From assembly GCF_019655855.1 (NCBI RefSeq), contig NZ_BPFX01000020.1:49504-113503 (forward strand): a DNA stretch of 64,000 nucleotides. Reading direction: 5' to 3'. This DNA is from Pseudomonas paralcaligenes. GTDB taxonomy: Bacteria > Pseudomonadota > Gammaproteobacteria > Pseudomonadales > Pseudomonadaceae. Below the pieces are notes generated by a model, which ran no database searches, was not told the origin of the DNA, and saw only the letters and a program-made list of their open reading frames with translations. Of this stretch, positions 56,992 to 64,000 are shown in pieces. The position numbers and the translations under genes are program-made. Positions within the stretch are counted from its first letter, which is position 1; each line of letters begins with the position of its first letter.

Positions 56992-57127
56992 TATAAAACG
57001 CGCCGCTTTACGGGCAGTAGGCCCGCAGAGCCTAACCCGCACACGTATCGACACGATTTCCTGGGTGCCCGCAAGGGTTGGAGATTGGGATGCGTGGAGG
57101 CCTAACCCGACTTATCAAGGAACTATC
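56992..57127 (+). promoter_or_regulatory. rpsB promoter and leader
   Basis: -10-like TATAAA at 56992-56997 (weak -35). The following 130-base leader is long enough and GC-rich enough to hold the S2 autoregulatory structure known for rpsB mRNA in gammaproteobacteria; the fold was not computed. Confidence 0.5.
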
Positions 57128-57868
57128 ATGTCCCAAGTCAATATGCGCGATATGCTGAAGGCCGGTGTGCACTTCGGCCACCAGACCCGTTACTGGAACC
57201 CGAAAATGGGCAAGTTCATTTTCGGCGCGCGCAACAAGATCCACATCATCAACCTGGAAAAGACCCTTCCGATGTTCAACGACGCTCTGTCGTTCGTCGA
57301 GAAGCTGGCTTCCGGTAAAAACAAGATTCTGTTCGTCGGCACCAAGCGTTCCGCTGGCAAGATCGTCGCCGAAGAAGCTGCACGCTGCGGCTCTCCGTAC
57401 GTCGATCACCGCTGGCTCGGCGGCATGCTGACCAACTTCAAGACCATCCGTGCTTCGATCAAGCGCCTGCGCGAGCTGGAAACCCAGTCCCAGGACGGCA
57501 CCTTCGCCAAGCTGACCAAGAAAGAAGCCCTGATGCGCTCCCGTGATCTGGAAAAACTGGATCGCAGCCTGGGCGGCATCAAGGACATGGGCGGTCTGCC
57601 GGACGCGCTGTTCGTGATCGACGTCGACCACGAGCGCATCGCCATCACCGAAGCCAACAAGCTGGGCATCCCGGTCATCGGCATCGTCGATACCAACAGC
57701 AGCCCGGAAGGCGTTGACTACATCATCCCGGGTAACGACGACGCCATCCGCGCCATCCAGCTGTACATGGGTGCCATGGCCGACGCCGTGATCCGTGGTC
57801 GTGGCAACTCCGCTGGCGGCACCGACGAGTTCGTCGAAGAAGCCGCCTCCGAGGCCAGCGAAGGCTGA
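57128..57868 (+). CDS. rpsB: 30S ribosomal protein S2
   Basis: 246 residues. Hallmark blocks [13 protein letters not shown] near the N-terminus, [12 protein letters not shown] and [22 protein letters not shown] 57128 with AAGGAAC ribosome site. Head of the rpsB-tsf pair. Confidence 0.98.
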   Translation: MSQVNMRDMLKAGVHFGHQTRYWNPKMGKFIFGARNKIHIINLEKTLPMFNDALSFVEKLASGKNKILFVGTKRSAGKIVAEEAARCGSPYVDHRWLGGMLTNFKTIRASIKRLRELETQSQDGTFAKLTKKEALMRSRDLEKLDRSLGGIKDMGGLPDALFVIDVDHERIAITEANKLGIPVIGIVDTNSSPEGVDYIIPGNDDAIRAIQLYMGAMADAVIRGRGNSAGGTDEFVEEAASEASEG

Positions 57869-57897
57869 TAACGGGAGCGAGCATCCCGTTGCGCGAG

Positions 57898-57919
57898 AAG
57901 GGGGCTAGGCCCCCTTTTT
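57898..57919 (+). terminator. Terminator/attenuator between rpsB and tsf
   Basis: GGGGGC-TAG-GCCCCC then TTTTT. It sets the ratio of rpsB to tsf mRNA, as in other bacteria (inference). Confidence 0.85.
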
Positions 57920-58002
57920 GCCTCTTGCGAATTTTGTCGCGAATTTTGTGCCCGGCGTGGCCGGGTTGAATGGTTGAACACCACTTCAAGAGGATTGTGA
58001 AC

Positions 58003-58866
58003 ATGGCAGAAATCACTGCAGCCCTGGTTAAAGAACTGCGCGAGCGTACCGGCCAAGGCATGATGGAGTGCAAGAAGGCCCTGGTTGCCGCCGAGGGCGA
58101 CATCGAGAAGGCCATCGACGACATGCGCGCCTCCGGTGCCATCAAGGCCGCCAAGAAGGCCGGCAACATCGCCGCCGAAGGCGCCATCGCCGCTCGTGTG
58201 GAAGGTGGTCGCGGCCTGCTGATCGAAGTCAACTCGCAGACCGACTTCCTGGCCCTGCAGGACGACTTCAAGGCCTTCGTCAAGGAGAGCCTGGACGAAG
58301 CCTTCGAGCAGAAGCTGACCGACGCCGCCCCGCTGATCGCTTCCCGCGAATCCGCCCGTGAGGCCCTGGTTGCCAAGTGCGGCGAGAACGTCAACATCCG
58401 TCGCCTGACCGCCGTCGAAGGCGAGGTCGTGGGCTCCTACCTACACGGCCACCGCATCGGCGTGCTGGTCGTCCTGAAGGGCGGCACCGAGGAGCTGGCC
58501 AAGCATGTCGCCATGCACGTCGCCGCTTCCAACCCGGCCGTACTGAGCCCGTCCGATGTTTCCGAGGAACTGGTTGCCAAGGAAAAGGAAATCTTCCTGC
58601 AGCTGAACGCCGACAAGATCGCCGGCAAGCCGGAGAACATCGTCGAGAACATGGTCAAGGGCCGTATCGCCAAGTTCCTGGCCGAAGCCAGCCTGGTCGA
58701 GCAAGCCTTCGTCATGGACCCGGAAGTCAAGGTCGGCGATCTGGTCAAGAAGGCCGGTGCCGAGATCGTTTCCTTCACCCGCTATGAAGTGGGCGAGGGC
58801 ATCGAGAAGGCCGAGTCGGACTTCGCTGCCGAAGTAGCTGCCCAGGTAGCCGCTGCCAAGCAGTAA
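58003..58866 (+). CDS. tsf: Elongation factor Ts
   Basis: 287 residues from ATG 58003; an upstream in-frame ATG at 57970 lacks conservation. N-terminal [24 protein letters not shown] and [12 protein letters not shown], core domains, and an alanine-rich helical tail. Nucleotide exchange factor for EF-Tu. Confidence 0.98.
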   Translation: MAEITAALVKELRERTGQGMMECKKALVAAEGDIEKAIDDMRASGAIKAAKKAGNIAAEGAIAARVEGGRGLLIEVNSQTDFLALQDDFKAFVKESLDEAFEQKLTDAAPLIASRESAREALVAKCGENVNIRRLTAVEGEVVGSYLHGHRIGVLVVLKGGTEELAKHVAMHVAASNPAVLSPSDVSEELVAKEKEIFLQLNADKIAGKPENIVENMVKGRIAKFLAEASLVEQAFVMDPEVKVGDLVKKAGAEIVSFTRYEVGEGIEKAESDFAAEVAAQVAAAKQ

Positions 58867-58889
58867 GACGGTTCTACACTGTCGCATCG

Positions 58890-58924
58890 AAGAGGCTGCC
58901 CGCTCGCGCGTGCAGCCTCTTTTG
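58890..58924 (+). terminator. Intrinsic terminator of tsf
   Basis: AAGAGGCTGC with a GC loop and GCAGCCTCTTTT. Confidence 0.88.
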
Positions 58925-59018
58925 CAAAGTGCGGGGCCATCCCGCACCAATTCTCCGGGCAGCGGTCTGACTGCCGGGTAGAATAAGCAGCCAAACAACG
59001 CCGCAGGAGAGATACGCA

Positions 59019-59762
59019 ATGGCTCAGCAGGTGAGTGGTCGTCAACCTCGCTATAAACGCATTCTGCTCAAACTAAGCGGCGAGGCCCTGATGGGCTCGG
59101 AAGAGTTCGGCATCGATCCCAAGGTGCTCGATCGCATGGCGCTCGAGGTCGGCCAGCTGGTCGGCATCGGTGTGCAGGTCGGCCTGGTGATCGGCGGCGG
59201 CAACCTGTTCCGCGGCGCGGCGCTGTCCGCCGCCGGCATGGATCGGGTCACCGGCGACCACATGGGCATGCTGGCCACCGTGATGAACGCCCTGGCCATG
59301 CGCGACGCCCTGGAGCGCTCGAACATCCCGGCGCTGGTGATGTCGGCCATCTCCATGGTCGGCGTGACCGACCACTATGATCGCCGCAAGGCCGTGCGCC
59401 ACCTGTCCACCGGCGAGGTGGTGATCTTCGCCGCCGGCACCGGCAACCCCTTCTTCACCACCGACTCGGCGGCCTGCCTGCGCGCCATCGAGATCGACGC
59501 CGACCTGGTGCTGAAAGCCACCAAGGTCGATGGCGTGTACACTGCCGACCCCTTCAAGGACCCCAACGCGGAGAAATTCGAGCGCCTGACCTATGACGAG
59601 GTGCTCGACCGCAAGCTGGGCGTGATGGACCTGACGGCCATCTGCCTGGTGCGCGACCACAAGATGCCGCTGCGGGTCTTCAATATGAACAAGCCGGGCG
59701 CCCTGCTGAACATCGTCGTGGGCGGCGGCGAAGGAACCCTGATCGAGGAGGATGCACAATGA
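59019..59762 (+). CDS. pyrH: Uridylate kinase
   Basis: 247 residues. Amino-acid-kinase fold: [13 protein letters not shown] at the start, [10 protein letters not shown] and [14 protein letters not shown]. Makes UDP from UMP. ATG 59019; stop overlaps frr (ATGA). Confidence 0.97.
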   Translation: MAQQVSGRQPRYKRILLKLSGEALMGSEEFGIDPKVLDRMALEVGQLVGIGVQVGLVIGGGNLFRGAALSAAGMDRVTGDHMGMLATVMNALAMRDALERSNIPALVMSAISMVGVTDHYDRRKAVRHLSTGEVVIFAAGTGNPFFTTDSAACLRAIEIDADLVLKATKVDGVYTADPFKDPNAEKFERLTYDEVLDRKLGVMDLTAICLVRDHKMPLRVFNMNKPGALLNIVVGGGEGTLIEEDAQ

Positions 59763-60316
59763 TCAACGAGATCAAGAAAGACGCCCAGGAGCGCATGAGC
59801 AAGTCCCTGGAGTCCCTGGGTCGTAACCTGGCTTCCATTCGTACCGGTCGTGCGCATCCGAGCATTCTGGATAGCGTCAAGGTCCCGGCTTACGGCAGCG
59901 ACATGCCGCTGAACCAGGTCGCCGCGATCACTGTGGAAGATGCTCGCACGCTGAAGATCGTCGCCCATGACAAGACCCTGAGCGCCGCGATCGAAAAGGC
60001 CATCATGACCTCTGATCTCGGGCTGAACCCGAGCAGCGCCGGTACCACTATCCGGGTACCGATGCCTGCCCTGACTGAAGAGACGCGCAGGGGCTACACC
60101 AAGCAGGCGCGCGGCGTTGCCGAGGATGCCAAGGTGGCCGTGCGCAACGTGCGTCGCGATGCCCTGGCCGAGCTGAAGAAGCTGTCCAAGGACAAGGAAA
60201 TCAGCGAAGACGAAGAGCGCCGCGCCGCCGACGAGGTGCAGAAGCTCACCGACAAATTCGTCGCCGAAGTCGACAAGGCCCTGGAAGTCAAAGAAGCCGA
60301 CTTGATGGCGGTGTGA
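59759..60316 (+). CDS. frr: Ribosome recycling factor
   Basis: 185 residues. [20 protein letters not shown] near the start and the three-helix arm ending in [14 protein letters not shown]. It splits post-termination ribosomes with EF-G. ATG overlaps the pyrH stop. Confidence 0.98.
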   Translation: MINEIKKDAQERMSKSLESLGRNLASIRTGRAHPSILDSVKVPAYGSDMPLNQVAAITVEDARTLKIVAHDKTLSAAIEKAIMTSDLGLNPSSAGTTIRVPMPALTEETRRGYTKQARGVAEDAKVAVRNVRRDALAELKKLSKDKEISEDEERRAADEVQKLTDKFVAEVDKALEVKEADLMAV

Positions 60317-60317
60317 T

Positions 60318-61076
60318 GTGAGCAAGGCCAAGCAGGAAGCCCCGGCGGTAATACCTCGTCACGTGGCCATCATCATGGATGGCAACAACCGCTGGGCGAA
60401 GAAGCGCCTGCTGCCCGGCGTGGCCGGGCACAAGGCCGGCGTCGACGCCGTGCGAGCGGTCATCGAGGTGTGCGCCGAGGCCGGCGTCGAGGTGCTGACC
60501 CTGTTCGCCTTCTCCAGCGAGAACTGGCAGCGGCCGGCCGAGGAGGTCGGCGCGCTGATGGAGCTGTTCCTTAGCGCCCTGCGCCGCGAGGCGCGCAAGC
60601 TCAAGGAAAACGCCATCAGCCTGCGCATCATCGGCGACCGCTCGCGCTTCCATCCAGAGCTGCAGGCCGCCATGCGCGAGGCCGAGTTGCAGACCGCCGG
60701 CGAGAACCGCTTCGTCCTGCAGATCGCCGCCAACTACGGTGGCCAGTGGGACATCGCCCAGGCCGCCCAGCGGCTGGCGCGCGAGGTCCAGGCCGGCCAT
60801 CTACAGGCGGAGGACATCACCCCCGGTCTGCTGCAGGGCTGCCTGGCCACTGGCGACCTGCCGCTTCCGGACCTGTGCATCCGCACCGGCGGCGAGCACC
60901 GCATCAGCAACTTCCTGCTCTGGCAGCTCGCCTATTCCGAGCTGTACTTCTCCGACCTGTTCTGGCCGGACTTCAAGCACGAGGCCATGCGCAAGGCGCT
61001 GGCCGATTTCGCCAGCCGCCAGCGTCGCTTCGGCAAGACCAGCGAACAGGTGGAAGCCGAGGTCCGTCAATGCTGA
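60318..61076 (+). CDS. uppS: Undecaprenyl diphosphate synthase (cis-prenyltransferase)
   Basis: 252 residues from GTG 60318. VAIIMDGNNRWAKKR (catalytic Asp), LFAFSSENW and CIRTGGEHRISNFLLWQ are the family signatures. It builds the C55 carrier for cell-wall synthesis. Overlaps cdsA by 7 bases. Confidence 0.97.
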   Translation: MSKAKQEAPAVIPRHVAIIMDGNNRWAKKRLLPGVAGHKAGVDAVRAVIEVCAEAGVEVLTLFAFSSENWQRPAEEVGALMELFLSALRREARKLKENAISLRIIGDRSRFHPELQAAMREAELQTAGENRFVLQIAANYGGQWDIAQAAQRLAREVQAGHLQAEDITPGLLQGCLATGDLPLPDLCIRTGGEHRISNFLLWQLAYSELYFSDLFWPDFKHEAMRKALADFASRQRRFGKTSEQVEAEVRQC

Positions 61077-61885
61077 AGCAGCGCATCATCACCGCTCTCA
61101 TCCTGCTGCCCATCGCCCTGGGCGGGTTCTTCCTGCTTGAAGGAGCATGGTTCGCCCTGTTCATCGGCGCCGTGGTCAGCCTGGGCGCCTGGGAGTGGGC
61201 GCGCCTGGCGGGGCTGGAGGCACAGCCGCAACGGGTGATCTACGCAGTCGTGGTCGCGGCCCTGTTGTTCGGCGCCTGGCAGGTGTCGGCGCTGGCGCCC
61301 TGGCTGCTCGGTGCTGCGGTGCTCTGGTGGTTGGCCGCGACCCTGCTGGTGCTGAGCTATCCCGACAGCAGCCGCTACTGGGGCGGGCTACCCGGCAAGC
61401 TGCTGATCGGCCTGCTGATCCTGCTGCCGGCCTGGCAGGGGCTGGTGCTGCTCAAGCAGTGGCCACAGGCCAATGCCCTGATCATCGCGGTGATGGTGCT
61501 GGTGTGGGCGGCCGACATCGGCGCCTATTTCTCCGGCAAGGCCTTCGGCAAGCGCAAGCTGGCGCCGCGGGTGAGCCCGGGCAAGAGCTGGGAAGGTTTC
61601 TACGGTGGCCTGGCCACCAGCCTGCTGATCACGCTGGCGGTCGGTCTGCAACAGGGCTGGCAGATCGGCAACCTGCTGCTCGCCCTGGCCGGCGCCGCCC
61701 TGGTGGTGGCGGTCTCGGTGATCGGCGACCTGACCGAGAGCATGTTCAAGCGCCAGTCGGGCATCAAGGACAGCAGTAACCTGCTGCCGGGCCATGGCGG
61801 CGTGCTGGATCGGATCGACAGCCTCACCGCCGCCGTACCGGTGTTCGCCGTGCTGCTGTGGCTCGCGGGCTGGGGCGTACAGTGA
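61070..61885 (+). CDS. cdsA: Phosphatidate cytidylyltransferase
   Basis: 271 residues with about eight helices. The C-terminal signature [20 protein letters not shown], then [11 protein letters not shown], is intact. It makes CDP-diacylglycerol. Overlaps dxr by 4 bases (GTGA). Confidence 0.97.
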   Translation: MLKQRIITALILLPIALGGFFLLEGAWFALFIGAVVSLGAWEWARLAGLEAQPQRVIYAVVVAALLFGAWQVSALAPWLLGAAVLWWLAATLLVLSYPDSSRYWGGLPGKLLIGLLILLPAWQGLVLLKQWPQANALIIAVMVLVWAADIGAYFSGKAFGKRKLAPRVSPGKSWEGFYGGLATSLLITLAVGLQQGWQIGNLLLALAGAALVVAVSVIGDLTESMFKRQSGIKDSSNLLPGHGGVLDRIDSLTAAVPVFAVLLWLAGWGVQ

Positions 61886-63072
61886 GCCAACCGCAACGCA
61901 TCGTGGTGCTGGGGGCGACCGGTTCGATCGGCCTGAGCACCCTGGACGTGATCGCCCGCCATCCGCAGCGCTACCAGGCCTTTGCCCTGACCGGCTTCTC
62001 CCGCCTGGATGAACTTGAACAGCTGTGTCTCAGGCACCGGCCCAGCTTCGCCGTGACCGCCGATGAAGGCAGCGCGCGTGCGCTGCAGGATGCCCTGCAG
62101 GCCGCCGGCCTGGCGACCCGGGTGCTGGCGGGGGAGGGCGGGCTGTGCGAGGTGGCCGCTCATCCGGAGGCGGATGCGGTGATGGCTGCCATCGTCGGCG
62201 CCGCCGGCCTCAAGCCGACCCTGGCGGCGGTACGGGCGGGCAAGAAGGTGCTGCTGGCGAATAAAGAAGCGCTGGTGATGTCCGGCGACCTCTTCATGCA
62301 GGCGGTGTGCGAGCACGGCGCCACGCTGCTGCCCATCGACAGCGAACACAATGCCATCTTCCAGTGCCTGCCCGGCGACCATGCCCGTGGCCTGGGCGCC
62401 GTGGGGGTGCGCCGCATCCTGCTGACCGCCTCCGGCGGTCCCTTCCGCGAGACGCCGCTGGCGGCGCTGGAACAGGTATCGCCCGAGCAGGCCTGCGCCC
62501 ATCCGAACTGGTCCATGGGGCGCAAGATCTCGGTGGATTCGGCGAGCATGATGAACAAGGGGCTGGAGCTGATCGAGGCCTGCTGGCTGTTCAATGCGCG
62601 GCCCGACCAGGTGGAAGTGGTGATCCATCCGCAGAGCGTGATCCATTCCCTGGTCGACTACGTGGACGGTTCGGTGCTGGCCCAGTTGGGCAACCCGGAC
62701 ATGCGCACGCCGATCGCCAATGCGCTGGCGTGGCCGGAGCGCATCGACTCCGGGGTGGCGCCGCTGGACCTGTTCGCGGTGGCGCGCCTGGACTTCCAGC
62801 ATCCCGACGAGCAACGCTTCCCCTGCCTGCGCCTGGCCCGGCAGGCAGCCGAGGCCGGCGGCTGCGCACCGGCCCGGCTGAATGCGGCGAACGAGGTGGC
62901 GGTGGCGGCGTTTCTCGAACGGCGCATCCGTTTCCCCGAGATCGCGGGTATCATCGAGGACGTTCTGAATCGCGACGCCCCGGCGCAGGTCGAGGACCTG
63001 GATGCCGTGCTGGCGGCGGATGCCAGGGCCCGGGCCCTGGCGGTCGACTGGTTGAATCGCCACGGGCGCTGA
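61882..63072 (+). CDS. dxr: 1-deoxy-D-xylulose-5-phosphate reductoisomerase
   Basis: 396 residues from GTG 61882. NADPH site [34 protein letters not shown] and [13 protein letters not shown] (metal/substrate). Second step of the MEP isoprenoid pathway. Confidence 0.97.
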   Translation: MSQPQRIVVLGATGSIGLSTLDVIARHPQRYQAFALTGFSRLDELEQLCLRHRPSFAVTADEGSARALQDALQAAGLATRVLAGEGGLCEVAAHPEADAVMAAIVGAAGLKPTLAAVRAGKKVLLANKEALVMSGDLFMQAVCEHGATLLPIDSEHNAIFQCLPGDHARGLGAVGVRRILLTASGGPFRETPLAALEQVSPEQACAHPNWSMGRKISVDSASMMNKGLELIEACWLFNARPDQVEVVIHPQSVIHSLVDYVDGSVLAQLGNPDMRTPIANALAWPERIDSGVAPLDLFAVARLDFQHPDEQRFPCLRLARQAAEAGGCAPARLNAANEVAVAAFLERRIRFPEIAGIIEDVLNRDAPAQVEDLDAVLAADARARALAVDWLNRHGR

Positions 63073-63092
63073 GCGGCCCGGAGGAAAGTGGA

Positions 63093-64000
63093 ATGAGCGC
63101 GTTGTACATGTTCTTCGGCACCCTGATCGCACTCGGGGTGCTGGTGACCTTTCACGAATTCGGCCACTTCTGGGTGGCGCGGCGCTGTGGGGTCAAGGTG
63201 CTGCGCTTCTCGGTGGGCTTCGGCACACCGCTGGTGCGCTGGCACGACCGCCACGGCACCGAGTTCATGGTTGCCGCCATCCCGCTGGGCGGCTACGTGA
63301 AGATGCTCGACGAGCGCGAGGGCGACGTGCCGTTCGAGCAGCTCGACCAGGCCTTCAACCGCAAGTCGGTGCGACAGCGCATCGCCATCGTCGCGGCCGG
63401 CCCCATCGCCAACTTCCTGCTCGCCATCCTGTTCTTCTGGGTCATCGCCCTGCTGGGCACCCAGCAGGTGCGGCCGGTGATCGGCCAGGTCCAGCCGGAC
63501 AGCATGGCGGCGACGGCAGGGCTGCGCGCCGGCCAGGAGATCGTGTCGGTGGACGGCGAGAACACGCCCGGCTGGTCGGCGGTCAATCTGCGCCTGGTCC
63601 GCCGGCTCGGCGAGAGCGGCGTGGTCCAGCTGCAGGTGCGTGACCAGGGCTCGTCCCTGGTCGCCGAACGCCAGCTGGTGCTGCGTGACTGGCTGCGCGG
63701 CGTCGACGAGCCCGATCCGCTCGCGTCCCTGGGCATCACACCCTGGCGGCCGGCGGTCGAGCCCGTGGTCAACGAACTCGATCCGGAAGGGCCTGCCGGG
63801 AAGGCGGGCGTGCGCCTGGGCGATCGCCTTCTGGCGCTGAACGAGCAGAAGCTGGATGAATGGCAACAGGTGGTGGACTGGCTGCGCACCCGGCCCGAAG
63901 AGCGGGTGACCCTGCGCCTGCAGCGCGGTGACGAGCAGCTCGAGCTGCCCATCACGCTGGGCGCGCGGGGCGAGGGCGAGGCCCGGGGCGGCTACCTGGG
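63093..64000 (+). CDS. rseP: Site-2 protease RseP (MucP), partial
   Basis: Starts at ATG 63093 (GGAGGAAAG) and runs off the window after 302 residues. First helix with the zinc motif TFHEFGHFW (about 20-28), then a second helix and two PDZ domains in the periplasm. The second metal motif (NxxPxxxLD type) is beyond the edge. In Pseudomonas it cleaves the anti-sigma factor MucA, releasing AlgU. Confidence 0.96.
   Translation, partial: MSALYMFFGTLIALGVLVTFHEFGHFWVARRCGVKVLRFSVGFGTPLVRWHDRHGTEFMVAAIPLGGYVKMLDEREGDVPFEQLDQAFNRKSVRQRIAIVAAGPIANFLLAILFFWVIALLGTQQVRPVIGQVQPDSMAATAGLRAGQEIVSVDGENTPGWSAVNLRLVRRLGESGVVQLQVRDQGSSLVAERQLVLRDWLRGVDEPDPLASLGITPWRPAVEPVVNELDPEGPAGKAGVRLGDRLLALNEQKLDEWQQVVDWLRTRPEERVTLRLQRGDEQLELPITLGARGEGEARGGYL

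Noticed and set aside
53626..57105. A 1159-codon open frame on the plus strand
   Set aside because: Antisense to glnD and map; Val/Leu/His/Gln-rich shadow without motifs.

Overview
The window is a GC-rich Pseudomonas chromosome segment. Gene content and order (nqr operon, sthA, lolCDE, comEC, exbBD, lpxK, kdsB, murB; plsB; ABC/Gld genes; csdA, dapD, dapC, glnD, map; rpsB to rseP) match housekeeping blocks of that genus, and Pseudomonas-type GTAGGAGCGGC palindromes sit in three intergenic gaps. The exact species cannot be told from the sequence. Both ends cut genes: nqrB (start missing) and rseP (end missing).

Layout. 1-5077: Na+-translocating NADH:quinone reductase subunits with their maturation factors ApbE and NqrM. 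5181-8412: soluble transhydrogenase SthA, then a leftward coupled trio (PilZ protein, small secreted protein, glycerophosphodiester phosphodiesterase). 8511-18718: lipoprotein export (lolCDE), DNA uptake (comEC), an ExbB/ExbD motor, and lipid A/KDO/peptidoglycan genes (lpxK, kdsB, murB). 18749-21235: plsB, convergent.

21443-32320 is accessory DNA, visibly AT-richer except for one GC-rich block at 27600-28990. From about 24400 to 31905 it is an integron gene-cassette array: about a dozen small minus-strand genes, each followed by an attC-like imperfect palindrome whose outer core often overlaps the gene's stop codon. At its right end, in the position and orientation expected for intI, only the C-terminal part of an IntI integrase survives, broken by two frameshifts and fused to half an attC. 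The attI site, the first part of intI and the usual cassette promoter are not visible. This is therefore a stranded cassette array. Cassettes encode a barstar-like inhibitor, an ankyrin protein, a Sel1-repeat protein, small membrane proteins, a ribbon-helix-helix-like protein and unknowns; a DgkA-like kinase lies at the left edge.

32484-38171: a Gld-type ABC transporter cluster (ATPase, permease, GldG-like, DUF4340) interrupted by a two-gene insert (hypothetical plus ankyrin protein). 38401-51961: cold-shock protein, RlmA, DapE, the NdvB-type glucan synthase, TcdA, a ceramidase-like membrane protein, an HTH regulator, CsdE/CsdA, GltS, DapD, a WYL-domain protein and an ArsC-like protein. 52119-56874 (leftward): dapC, glnD, map. 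57128-64000 (rightward): rpsB, tsf, pyrH, frr, uppS, cdsA, dxr, rseP.

Many housekeeping genes overlap by 1-14 bases (ATGA, GTGA, TTGA junctions), implying translational coupling. No rRNA, tRNA, CRISPR array, intact insertion sequence or prophage was recognised.
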